From assembly GCA_963514095.1 (NCBI GenBank), contig OY741277.1, positions 6,477,409 to 6,541,408 on the forward strand: 64,000 nucleotides of DNA. Direction: 5' to 3'. A program made the translations under genes and the position numbers. This DNA comes from Eutrigla gurnardus (lineage: Eukaryota; Chordata; Actinopteri; Perciformes; Triglidae). Below the pieces are notes generated by a model. The model searched no databases. It was not told where the DNA came from and worked only from the letters and a program-made list of their open reading frames with translations. Every line of letters starts with the position of its first letter. The first letter of the stretch is position 1. Positions 28,641 through 41,600 of this stretch are shown piece by piece.

Positions 28641-29228
28641 ACTTGTTCAATCTAATTCTATCAAGGCAGATGTCCAGTGGTGGACGGATCATTGCTGACA
28701 TCTGTCCATCTCTCCCTGATCCCTCCTGATGTGCATGTATCCCTATCAGCTCAGATGAAGGAGAGAGAGCGGGGCAGAGAGACAGAGAGAGAGAGTGCAG
28801 GCAGCAGCCAGGGTCGGCGCAAAGCTCTTTAATAGGTTGCGTCCAAGTCAGAGAGGCTGTTTTTGCACTTAACTCCGACCATGTGACGCAGACGGCAAAG
28901 TCAGTGTGTCAAAGTAACTGCTAAATGTGCCCTCCGGTGCCTGACAAGTCGCTTTCCCTATTAACACCGGCCCACCCTCCACACTCATTCACACATTTAG
29001 ACGCACGCACACTCAGACATAAACATGCATTGCATATTTTTAGACAGAAACACACACTAAGCCCACACAGTCGGGCAGAAATGCACACACACACACACAC
29101 ACACACATAAACTTAGCCCCATGTGCATCCAGGAGCGTGAAATGATATTCCATTTTGAGAAATCCGGATTAAAATATATCAGGCCAAATGTGTTTTGACC
29201 TTGTTACTGGGGAATGGAAAAGTGTGAG

Positions 29229-29262
<34 letters not shown>

Positions 29263-29582
29263 CACACACACACACACACAGAGTAAAGGTAAGAAACAAG
29301 AGTGAATGTTGCATTTTCTCATGAGGACTAAAATGTAACTGCCTTTAAAGTAACATTAAGCACACTGCATGTGGTACAACTAATCTGCACATATTTACCT
29401 GCGTAACATTCAAGACGACACGGTAAATAAATTCACATCCACCGCAGAAACGTCGGGATTTCAGGGGGATTCAAATCTTTCTTTTCAAATGCGTTTCAAT
29501 TGCAGCCAACAGACAGGCTCCTCGTTTGAGACTGGTGAAAACACTGAGAGCAAATGGCATTGTGGTGTTTGTGTACATGAAC

Positions 29583-29626
<44 letters not shown>

Positions 29627-32600
29627 ACGTGGCACTGCAGCACACCAAGAACGAGCCTCCTCACACCCACAGCTCCCTACTTCTTCCGACTGCCTCTCCT
29701 CCACCGCTCCTTTGTCTGGTTCCGTTCCTCCCTCTCTCCCCATCAGAAATGTATTCATGTAATTAAGCTGCTAATACACCGTCAAAGAATTGTCTAATTC
29801 AGCAAGGAGGAATTAAAGGAATCTGGCATGAGTCATTAGCCAGTCGAGATGTTCTGTTGAGCATTTTCAATAAGGGATCTGGAGAGCAATGAATCACTCA
29901 TATGGTGTGAAGACATTCGCTACAGTACACGGCTCTGTACTCTATATTTGTACGCCCGCATTTGCATGTGTGTGCACGTGTGACGTTAATTGCCATATGT
30001 GAGCATGAGAAATTGTACGTGGGTGAGGGTAAAGAGACACAATTCAGTGCATGTAATCCACCCAAACAATCACTCCAAATGCAGAGAATTATTACCCATT
30101 GTACACATTTAGATACTCTGGGCAAGATTCTTTAATTGGAATCAATGTTTGTCCTGTTTGTCCTGCAAGCACAAAGAGGACAATCCCTAACTCGCCGTGC
30201 AAGCGTATGAAAACGCTGAATGTTGGGGACAGGCAGGCAGACTGTGAAAACGGCATTTTGAAGGTATGATGGGAAAATGCCAGCCTTCACTAAACCCCTA
30301 ATAGCCTCTGCTAGAAGACGTTTCACTTCTCATTGACGCTCTCAAATTGGCCTCCTTTGATCCACAGTGGCTGACACACATACAGCCTACCTGTTTGCAC
30401 CCACCGCTCAATAGGCTTTTCCAGACACTTTGGTAAAATGATGTACACGGGGACATTATTGGCGAGCTGACATGCATTGTTCTCTGATCTTTTTTTCCTG
30501 TTAAGCTATCTATTAACATCTCCTTTGGCCCAGCTGGAGAGGTGGAAATAATGGGCGCATGTGAAATGTTTTTTTGTTTTGTTTGTCTAAACAATGAAGA
30601 ACTCGCGTTCCTGATGAACTCACGGTTTGGCGGCTTCAATTGTGCCGTTGGGTGACAGAGACAGCAGGGTGCAAAGGGAGAGAAGGGGGAGCAGGGTTTA
30701 GTCCGTGGTGCACACCGAGATGAAGTGGATAATTGAGTGCAGAATAAACACTGCCAACAACCTCGGAAGCCCCCCTTTCAAAAAGTAGAGAGAATGAGGC
30801 GAGGGAGAGGGGGGGGGAGAGAAAAGGGGTGAGAGAGAGAGAGAAAATCCCAGCTACCCTCTGGGGGGAAAAGCTCCTATTGAAAAGCTATTAAACTTGC
30901 ATTTAGCAGGATTGATTGGAAATGAAGAGGCCTATTAAAAGAGAGGGACAAGGGGACAATAGCACGTCTCTGGCCGCCGTATGTTGCCCTCCTTTCAGCA
31001 GCTTTCTTTGCTTGGAGGGGGGGGGGGGGGCCCTGTCTGTTTAAGCGCTCCCACCAAGAGAAGCAGTTCGGGGGGGGGCTTAGCACTGCCTGAATAGAAC
31101 CCTCTTTATCTTCCTCTGTCCCCCTTCCCTTCCATTCTCCAACGAGCAACAAAGAAAGGGAGAAGGAGAATGAGGGAAGGGTTTTTTTAAGTCCTCTTCC
31201 CAACTCAAACAGACACCCCACTTAGATAACCAACCGACTGCCTCTCTCTCCCCCCTCTCCTCCCACCTTTCCCTACGGATTAGTTACCTCTGGAGTCTTG
31301 CCATCTCCCCCTGCCAGTAGGGTTTGTAATACTCAATCTTTAGCATAGTGGCACAAACAGTCGGGAAGCGCGGATCCGCATTCACGCGGCGTTCCTGTAT
31401 TACGTGTGAAGGCGGGCCAGCCAATCCGGCGAGACCGCGTGCCTCACTTAAACACAGCAGCAGAACGGCAGCAGGTGTCTCCGCTGACTTTCAGCAGGCT
31501 CAAACGGATGGGTCCCCCGGGAACTTTAATGGAGTTTTGATTGTTTAACATCCATTTTTACAAAAAGCACACCGAAAGAGTGGCAGGTTTTTTTCTCCCC
31601 AGAAGCGTGTTTGCTTCATGTCAGCGAGCACATAACCATATGGTGTTGAGAAAGAGTTAAATAACTTATGAGCAGCAGCTGACTCGTCCTCTCAGAAGCC
31701 ACGTTTATGGAGAGGGGGGAGAAAAAACGTAGATTTTCACACATGTCGGCCTTGTCCTTTCTCTCAGCAAGTGCCATTAAAAACAAGGGAGTGAGCAGAG
31801 CGGTCTGCTTTCTTTAATACTTACTTTCCCCCTGAACTCACAGGGGAAGTTTCACTTTTCTCGTGCTACATCTCTGCTGGCACTGCAGAAAGTACCGCCA
31901 TTACATTCTCTGAAATGCCATTAGCAGTTTTGTGCGTATCTGTATATTTTATAGCCATTTGATTAATTTCAGTGTAAATTATCCATCCACCGTAATGAAC
32001 ATTTTTTGTTCACATTGTGATTTCTCTCTTTTTTCCCCCCTCACAGCAGCCACCCAAGCAGCCTACTTCTCCCAGCAGCCCCAGGACCAGGTGGTGGTAT
32101 CCGGTCAGTCGGTGACTCTACCGTGTGTCATCGTGGGTTACCGGGGAATGGTACAGTGGACCAAAGATGGCCTGGCACTGGGTGGAGAGCGAGACCTACC
32201 AGGTATTATCACTGGCTTCTTATTCCCCGTCTCACTTTCCTCGACTGCTCTCCGGTGTTTATTGCCCTCTTCGTCTCCGTCCGTCTTGGCGCGATCAATG
32301 CCAGGTCTCATTAGGAAGCGAGTCCCTCCACGTCGACCGCCCGAGTTTTACGCAAATGAATGTTTAGGGAACAATGTAGTGTGCAGACAGGTCGGCCACG
32401 GCTGCACACGCGGAAACTTTAATTTGTTGTTTAGCATTTTAAGGGTCTTGTAGGAAGGTAGATAATCAATTGGCTTTTGTCATGCGCTGACATTTAAATG
32501 TGTGGCCGACTGGAGAGAAGGTGGAGAGGCTTCCTCTTGACCTTAGCCACCCAATCTCCATTGTGTCTGTCTTTAAAAGGACAGAGTCGTCACACAGCGG

Positions 32601-35600
32601 CTCTTCTCACGTGTTGCATTTCTCCCGCCTCACACCGCTCGGCTCGACGCCCTGGCTCCGCGAGGCGCTCCTCGCTTTCATTCCTCTCCTAAAGAGCCTC
32701 TGCCACGTTTTTTTTTCTCCCGCCTTTTGTTCGACGCGCGAGTCTGTTATTTCATAGTCCCCTTCATTACGTGTTGGTTGTTGGGTGGTTTTGTTTGCCT
32801 CTCTGACTCCATTCTCTGTGCTGGCTTCACGCAGGTTGGACACGGTACTCCTTAATGGGCGACCCGCTATCAGGCGAACACAGCTTGCTGATCGATTCAG
32901 CAGAGTTGGAGGATGACGCGGTGTACGAGTGTCAGGCTACACAGGCGGCGCTACGCTCCCACCGTGCCAAGCTCACTGTACTAGGTAAGATACACAGCTC
33001 ACGCATGATCCTCACAGCCGGCCCTCGCGCCAAAGGCCCGCGGGCTGGCAGCGCGCGGGAAACAATCACAGGAGTGTCTTCATCACAGAAACACAGAAAC
33101 ACGGAGACAAAGCTACAAATAACATATGTACAATACGCAAGAGATAATCACGTTTAAAGCATGACTTAACACGGACGAAACCAACAAAAAACACACTAAA
33201 AATACTCTTCAATTTGCAATTTGCAAACGCTCTCTTATCACCACTCAAAGATAACTTGGTTGTAAATCTAGTTTCCTGGTTTAAATCATGTCCTGAAAGT
33301 ATAATTCGAACCAGGCGAGGCTCAGCCGAGAGATTTATCTGGGGAAAAAAAGAAAGCCCTCTGCTCTCAGTAGCGATAATCAAGACTGTGGAAGTCTAAG
33401 ATAATGTGATTGCTGCAGTCACAAATGACTCGCGCAGTCGCTTGAAAGTCAGGGTCTGCACAGTTAGCACATTTTACAGTGAGCCACAACATTTGTCAAC
33501 CGCAAGGCGGTTTTTACATTAACGTGATGTGAGTGATCTACTTCTTCACACAGACGTTCAGAGGTGGAGGGAGGGGGGGCAGAGGGCCGAGTCCTGGGGG
33601 GATTGGAATCGGCAAAGCACTGCTGGCATCTGGTGGCACAGGAATGAATATCAATCTGTTCATTTGTTCATAATTTCACCCACAAGCGAGTATCATACAG
33701 ATATAAGAGAACATTTACAGAGGGACGAAAGGATTAGTTAATTAACTCACGCCACAACAGAACGCAAATCTTTCAGCACAGAGCCGGCTGTCACCGAATC
33801 TATCTGTTGCTATTGAGGTTAGCGCTCCGAGTTCACGAGGGTGCCGAGCGCTACAGATAGGGTTGCCATGGAAAGGCGAGCAGAATGCAATCACAAGCGG
33901 CACGGAGAAACATTTCAACGGAACGAAGAGATCCACACAAAGCTCCCCCCGTGTTCCTCAGCCCACTTTTCTGCGCCTCCTGTCGCTGTCAGAGCTGCAC
34001 AAAGTGCTGCCCTCACCACAAGCCCACACACCACCATTGTGGAGGCAGCACAGAAAGTTGGTGCGACTGCCACTTTCACATTTAATGCACCCTGAAAGCC
34101 GCAGCCTGCCGGCTCATAAACATTATATGCATTGCATTAATATAGAAAGGAAATCAGGTGAATCGCTCAAGAAGCTGCGGTTTGTGTTTATGTGTGGACA
34201 TAAGGGTGTTAAAGGGAGGAGGGGGCTTTTTCTGACCGTGTGCGTGTGGGTGTGTGTGTGTGTAAATCAATGTGGCCAGATGAGACCAAAGCAATCCTGC
34301 ACAGTCAAAGGAGTCAACGGCGGGAGTGCAGTCAGGGGAATCGGCATGGAAATTAAAATCACCTAGCACTCGGATTCCATTAGTGTCCGTGCCGCGGCAG
34401 CGGAAGGACCTCTGACAATTCAGATACACACAGTGAAATTGGTTCGGTGGAGGGAGCGAGAAAGGCCAGCACAAGCCCCATGTTTACGCCTTCTCATATT
34501 GGTTGGGGAGATAGACGCCTTCATCAGGGGTGGCACGCTTGGCTTGCCAGTGGTGCGTGCGAAACCATGCAAATAAATGAACAAATAAGCAATTCAGTTG
34601 AAATATCACTCGGCAACAGTAAGAGCAAATAGAGTAATAATGTTAGTCCCAAGAAAGAAAATAAATGTGGTCGAGTCGGGTTTTTCCCTCCGAATGACAA
34701 CTGTTCTCGGTCTTAAGCTACAGCTTGTTAAACAACAGACACATGGCCATACGGACATCCTGTTTGCCTCTTTGGCTGTTGCGATATATTGATGCTGAGC
34801 TAAGAGCAACAGCGAGCTCAATAACATCTTTGTGGCTCTGCGCTGGCCCGGAGCTGTGCGGAGGTCTGGTTTGTTGTTGTTGTTGTGTTGTGTTGAGTGG
34901 TATGTTTGTTGTGCTTCACAGTTCCTCCTGCGGACCCCGTGGTGGAGGGCGGCCCTGTTGTGCGTCTTAAGGCCCACACACCACACAATCTCACCTGCAG
35001 AGCCTCGGGAGCCAAACCTGCTGCGGAGATCACCTGGTACAGAGATGGAGAGGTCATGGAGACCGCAATTTATTCCAAGGTACAGTGAGAACACATCCAT
35101 GCCTGGCATTATCATTCAGTCACTCACACCCACGCCGTATTACAACATGTAACAGCGGGTTAGAAATAAATGCAAAGCTATTCAAAACAGAAAAATATTT
35201 TCTGTTCGAGTATGATACTCTGGCTTTTTCTTCCGTTCCTCTTTTTTATTTTCCTCCTCTCCCTTCTTTTTTTTCTATCACCATCCTTCTCTTCGCACAA
35301 TTTCTTTGCTCACTCTCTGCAGTCCCCCTCCCATTTTCACTCTAGCCTGACCCCCCTCCCACTCCTCCTCCTCCTCCTCCTCCTCCTCCTCCGCCTCACT
35401 GCTACCCCCCCCCCCCTCCATCCATCCCCCCTTTGCTCACTAATGCAGCGACACTACAGCATAACTGGAGCATGCCAAAGCTCAGACAGGCATGAGTGTT
35501 TCATACAGTAGAGTTTCTGCAGAGGAGAAATCACCCACAACAATGCAGAAACACAATGGGGATGCGCCGGAGCGTAAGCCAGCCACGGCTGGGAAAGTGT

Positions 35601-38600
35601 CACATTTTTCATGCTCTCTGACCACGCTAAACGACGCTAAACGCCACATTTAAGGAGGCGAGAGCCTTGCAGTGAGAAGAGAGGGAAGAGGATTGGAGGA
35701 GGAGGGAGGAGGAGGAGTAGAATAGACGTGGGTGGGGGGGATATAGAGTTAACTAGTGAGATAGCTTTGTGAAAAACAGATCATTTCCAACATTAAGGAA
35801 TGAGGATGGGGGGGGGCAGACAAAGCTTTGTCCTAGTGAGGAGTGGTGACAGCGAGTGATGTGATTTGATCTAGCATAAAAGTGCTTTTTGTGTGTCTGG
35901 CGGAGGAAGTGAAGCCTGCATCCATTGATTTGGCTGTCCAGGGAAAAGGCTCAGCTTGCCCTTGCTGGCTTCCTAAGATGCGTGACACTTCTTTCTCACT
36001 TCTCCCCCCCCACCACCACCACCACACACCAAAAAAAAACAAAAAAACAGTCACGCAGGCACCATTGGCCATCACAGTTTCCACCCCCCATGTGTGTAAG
36101 TATGAAGAAGAGAGGGAGAAAGTGGGAGAGCAGTGAGCCATATCCTCAGAATCTACACCTTTCCTCACTTAGGCGTATTGATTTCTGTGAGCAGTAAATA
36201 GATTTAAAAGATGATGACAAACAAGGAGCGCTGACGGGGAACACTCTCAGAAATGTGGGAACAGCACAATATCCCCTGCTGCACCATAAAATATATGATT
36301 TAACTGCCATGCCAAAGGACTGGATGGCAATGTGAACGCCTTACGCGTGGAAGAATCAGACCCGCAGTGTCATAGAGCTACGTTGTGTGTTCACGGATGG
36401 AAAAGTGATGCTCATTTCTGCTCGATTCTGAGTCGCTCTATAAAAGCTCAGTTTGTAAACTGTGGCTTGGGTCGTCTAACAGTCGTGTAACTCTACAGAC
36501 AATGATGGAGGACGGGAAGAAGGAGGCGGCTGTCAGCATGCTTCCGATCGTCCCCGAGGACAGCGACTCTGGACGCACCTACACCTGCAGGGTCCTGAAC
36601 CCGGCGGCCCCGGCCGGGCGACAGACGTCCATCACTATCAATGTCCAGCGTGAGTGTCCCTATGAAGACCAGCGAAATGTCACAATTCTGTAGCAGAGTG
36701 CCTGCTCTCAGTAATAAGATTACTGCATCCCAGTTGGTGTCAGTAACACTGCGTCTTTCCTCCTCACAGACCCTCCTTCGGTGACTCTATCGGTCCAGCC
36801 TCAGACGGTGACTGAGGGAGCCAAGGTTCTCTTCATTTGCTCCGCTTCAGCCAATCCTGAAATCACTGGATACAGGTATCCATCCTTCATTTTAAGCTAC
36901 ATTTTTCACTCTGATCCTGCCACTATACATGCAGAGGCAGCAGTCTAAGATGATGATGCAGCACAATCATACAGCTACTTCAAGATGTGCCAACAAGAGT
37001 AAAGATGTCATCCAAAAAAAAAAAATCAGTACAAGCATGCAAGTGCTTCGATTCCCGGGCAGGCTTGATTGGCAGCGCTTGATTGTGATTGGCACAAGCC
37101 GTGAATGGGCTAATAACCACTTTGATACGCATGGCGAAGTACCTTCCCCTGAACTAATGCGACTGTATAATGTGATCATTCGTCTGTCCCAGGTGGTCGA
37201 AAGGAGGCGTTCCCATCTCGGAAGCAAACGGGGACAGCCTCGAGGTGACGGTGGACTTCTCTTACTTCACAGACCCCGTCTCCTGTGAGGTGTCCAACTC
37301 TGTGGGCAGCACCAACGTCAGCACCCTGGTCGATGTCCAGTGTGAGTTTATCTTCCGTGCACTGTGGCTCAGCTGTGTATTTTGAGCTTTTTTTTTACTG
37401 TAAAAGCAGTCTCTTATTGATTCTAATGGAAGTGGCTGTCTGTGTTGCTTCCCCCCTTAGTTGGCCCCAGACTGCTGTCGGAGCCCAAGCCGATGACGGT
37501 GGATATAGGGATGGATGCAGCCTTTACTTGCGCCTGGACTGGAAACCCTCCTCTGACCCTGGCCTGGACCAAGCAGGGCTCCAGCGTGGTAAGGCAACAA
37601 ACACTAGTCACCACCTCAACTTAGTAGTAAAAGCTTCAACACCAATCCCTCCAGAGAGAAACAATCACACATGGCCTTGAGGCATGAATCCCTCACACAT
37701 TTCCCCCCCCAACATTCCTTTTCAGGCCGACTCTCCCAACACCTCCTCTCTCCACGCTCCCCGAGGGCTAAAGCCTCTGGCAGGAAGCTGACAGATTCAT
37801 GCAGCATCATCAGGGCGCATGACATGCTGCCGTGACTCTAATCAAGCGATCAATCAGTCAACCAGTGAGCGTAGCAGTGGTTTCCAACGAGGAGAATCGC
37901 AACACGTGCTGCAACTTTCAGAGCGCCGCTCCAACCTCTTAGACATTAAAAAAAAAAAGTCTGCACTTGAGTATCCATTTCCTTAAAGTCAATTTCGTAG
38001 GTGGAGCAAATGGGACACCATCTTAGTAAAAGTCTTTTGGTGCACACACACACACACGCCATCAGTGGGGCGATCCCTGAGGAGCTTCTCTCCCGGCGAC
38101 TAATATCATTTCTGAGGCGATGCTGGAGAAAAGGACTGCTGCAGGATGGCGTAAGCGATGCTGTCATCTCAAAGAGTGAATGCTTTCAGCTCCTCTGAGG
38201 GGAAAAAAAGCGCAGGCATTTTTTTTTTTCTAATCCACCCACTGCCACTGTCCCTCTCACCGGCTACGAGTAATGGATTAATTGGGTTACTCCGTAAGTG
38301 TGTTGAAATAAAAAAAAATAAAAAAAATGGAGCGAGTGAGAGGGGATGTAGAGAGGGAGGGAGCAGGGGGGGTAAATGGATTAATCACAGCTTGATGGAA
38401 TGACAGGATCAATGAGCTAAGGAGTGAGTGAGTGGTTGCAGCCGCTCCGAAGGCTAAGGCCCACTCACACCACAGCGCCATGTTCTGTCCCCACTGTTTA
38501 ATTACAACAATCTCCCCGGCAGCGTGGTCATTCAGCGCTGGCTGGAGTGCTTAATGCTGTGATTAGAGCGCTTCACAATGAAATTAAACTCAAACCACCA

Positions 38601-41600
38601 GCATTTGTTACAATGGTCAGCCCACCTCTGCTGCCTCCACAATGACTGGGCCACCGATAAAGGTCCCGCTTTCCTTTGTCTGCTTCTTCGTCTTCGCCCC
38701 GCCGCCGCCGCCTCGCTCTTTCCTCTCACTCCTTCTCTCTCTCTCTCTCTTTCACACACGTCTCACTTGTCTTTCTCGATTCCTCACTAGGTGCTCAGTA
38801 ATGGTAACACCTTGCAGCTGAAGGCTGTTACCCAGGAGGATGCTGGGACATACACCTGCAAGGCCATTGTGCCCCGGATCGGAGTGGCAGAAAGAGACGT
38901 CGCTCTCACTGTAAATGGTGAGTTGCTTGTCATGTTTGGACTGATGTGTAGAATAAGTAGCATCAAAAGTCAGATCTGACAATTTTGGTCAATATTTCAA
39001 AATCTCTCTTTTTTTTTAATCTCTGCTCACTCAGTCTCTTTTTCTCCCATCAGGCCCCCCTATCATCACAGCGGACGGCGCGCAGCATGCCGTCAAGCAC
39101 TCCAAGGGCAAGCTGGAGTGCCGTGTGGGAAGCAGCCCCCCCCCTGATAAGATTGTAAGTCAAACCTCTTCCTTTGTGTTGTGCGTCATTCGCTTGTCTT
39201 CGGGAGCTTACAACCTCCTCGTTCCTCCACACCCACATGAGCACAATCAGTCAGCGCAGCTTTACCCCCGACCTCACCCTCACACCTTTGCACCAGCGCA
39301 TCTGCGCCTCGCAACGCTAACACACACACACACACACACACACGTATTCACCACTGAAATTGCGCCGACATTGACAGTAGAGGCAGTGGAGTCGGAGAGG
39401 AGCTGTGGGAGACCCGCCTTCCTGTAGGTTTCAGTCAAACCGCATTCAATTAGCGGCCCAAGAGGCATCGCTCGGCTGACCCCGTTGAACTGCTGAACGC
39501 ACGGCGGGCTGAGAGAGGATAATTAGGGTGTGAGAAGGAGTGAGAGACAGGTGCCCTGCTGGCCCCACGCTAGCAGCGGCAGAGAGGAGCCTTATTTCAT
39601 AGTAGCAGCTACCTAACCCTCCTTAGGCCTCACCTGCGGGGCAGACGTGGGAGGCAGCTTAAACATGAGCCTGTGAGCTGTGTCAGCCACGGAGCACCTC
39701 GGAGGTCAGCGGAGAGAATGCAGAACAGAGAGAGGAACTAGTGTTCAGTCAGTGGCAGGCCAGGATCTGAGGATAAACAGCCGAGCGGGCCTTCTGCTTT
39801 GCTTACCGGCGAGGAATTCTTCACAGGAAAGTGGCTCACTCCCCCGCCGGCTTTCCTCCCTCTCCTCTCCACAGGTGTGGACCTTCGGAGACATGAGCCT
39901 GTCCTCCGGCTCCTCCGGTCGTTACTCGGTGCAGACGGTGGCCGGCGACCACGGAGTCCTGTCTTCCCTGGTGCTGTCCGAGACGCTGGCGCAGGACTTC
40001 CAGCTGCGCTACAACTGCACGGCGTGGAACCGCTTCGGCACCGGCACCGCCCTGGTCACGCTGAAGGAGCAAGGTACGCACACACTTACAATAATCTCCA
40101 CCGGAGGTACAGCGATGCTCTCAATCCTCCCCCGTGAAAGAGGGCCAGATTAGGTGAAAGCAGCGCTCTTGTCTTGTGCTTATCTTAATTACAGTATACT
40201 CGAATCGATATGATTTAATCAGCAGATGGTTCCTTTAATGAATATGTTCACCCCCCATAACATAGATATTGATTGGGGGGACAAAAGTCAATTAGAGGAA
40301 GCCACATGCCTTTTGGGCTCATATTCTCCATCACCGTCTCGGAGCCAAGTCCTGCATCTCAGGCTGCAGCCGCTTTAAGTGATCTTAAAAGGAGGCGGGA
40401 GTATCACTACACTGATGCTGGTGGAAGCCTTTGTTGCAGCCGACACCAAAAATAAGGTCCTTGCCAGTAATTTACATGAACGCAGCAGAGTGGGGTCTCC
40501 AGAGGAACGGGCAGCGGTATCTCCTGGAATCTCTAATTAGATTACTGTCTGTTGCTTCATTGCATGTCAGGCCTTGTTACCCTTATTTCAGAGAGATTAG
40601 AGGCAATAGCCGGGCTGTGGGATGCCGGGGTGCCCGCATGAGCATACGCAGGCCGGGGTTTACCGCAGATTAATTTCTATAGCCGCTGATGTTTTTGGGA
40701 TTAGCAAGACAAATGAACGGATGGCTCTCTTTTGCTCTGATCTGCACGTTCCTCGACGCCAACACTTATGTTCCACTATCTCTCATTTCATCCATCCCCG
40801 CTCCTTTTTCTCGACAACCATCTCTCCCTCCCCCCACCCCCTTACGCCACACTTTCCTTCTATTACCGGTCTTGTTGCAGAAGCCCTGCCGATGATGATA
40901 ATTGTTGGTGGAGCGGTAGGCGGAGGCTGTGTCCTGCTCATCTGTGTCATCACTCTGGTGTCTCTCTGCTGCAGGCACACAGGCAAAGGTGAGCTCAATG
41001 GTTAGTATGGGCGACAAGGGTCAACAGCCAATTTTCTTCAAATCAAAACGGATTCAAGACATTTTCATTTGAAAGCTCAACATTTTTGAGCCATTTCCCC
41101 CTGTGAGTAAACACAGTGTTTGACGTCATCTCCTCTTCTTTTTCACCCCCACAGGTAAAAGGTGCACTCGCCTTTCCAAGAGTGACATCAGAGTGCAGAT
41201 TGTTCACAGTGATCACAACGCCACGCGTGGCAACGATGACGAAGAGGATGTTAAAGAGCCCATGGTACATTTCTTTCAGCACCGTCTTTGTAACGCCACG
41301 TTGATCTCTCTAATTGACGGTTAAAAAAACATTCACATTAACACTGTAACTTTGTTTTGTTCTAATTCAAGTGAGGTCTTGCTCGTCCTAGTAATTCTTA
41401 AAAAGAAAATGCTTGGTCTCTCCCTCAGGCACCGAACAGCAGCGAGTCTCCTGGGACGTCGCGCACAGAACACAGCGACCTCTTGGAAGAGGAGGAGGAT
41501 GAGAGATCGGACATCAAGGTAAAATGGAAATTCTTCTCTCGAGAAACACTCAGCAGAGCAAGAATGCACTGTTTTCATCCATTGTAAACAATACTGAAGG

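Larger units (their letters stand above)
12038..32046 (+). other. kirrel3-like intron 1 (about 20 kb)
   Basis: No additional coding exon could be supported. The intron holds most of the large microsatellites, poly-G/poly-C runs, a purine-rich stretch at about 18120-19000, a CpG-rich patch with a 111-codon open frame at 22801-23136, and a cluster of ATTA/TAAT cores at 24041-24096. Large first introns of neuronal adhesion genes often carry enhancers, so the non-repetitive parts (about 20600-22200 and 24000-25500) are candidates for conserved elements. That is inference. Confidence 0.75.

Noticed and set aside
12038..32046. CRISPR-like or operon-like organisation among the repeats
   Set aside because: Repeats are dinucleotide microsatellites without unique spacers; the window is vertebrate.
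33295..33325. ttcgaacc string resembling a tRNA B-box
   Set aside because: No A-box at the right distance and no cloverleaf stems visible.
40881..41005. Read-through of kirrel exon 12 to an early stop, giving a tail-less receptor
   Set aside because: The donor at 40989 is a good match and the joined reading into exon 13 is clearly conserved; intron retention cannot be judged from sequence.
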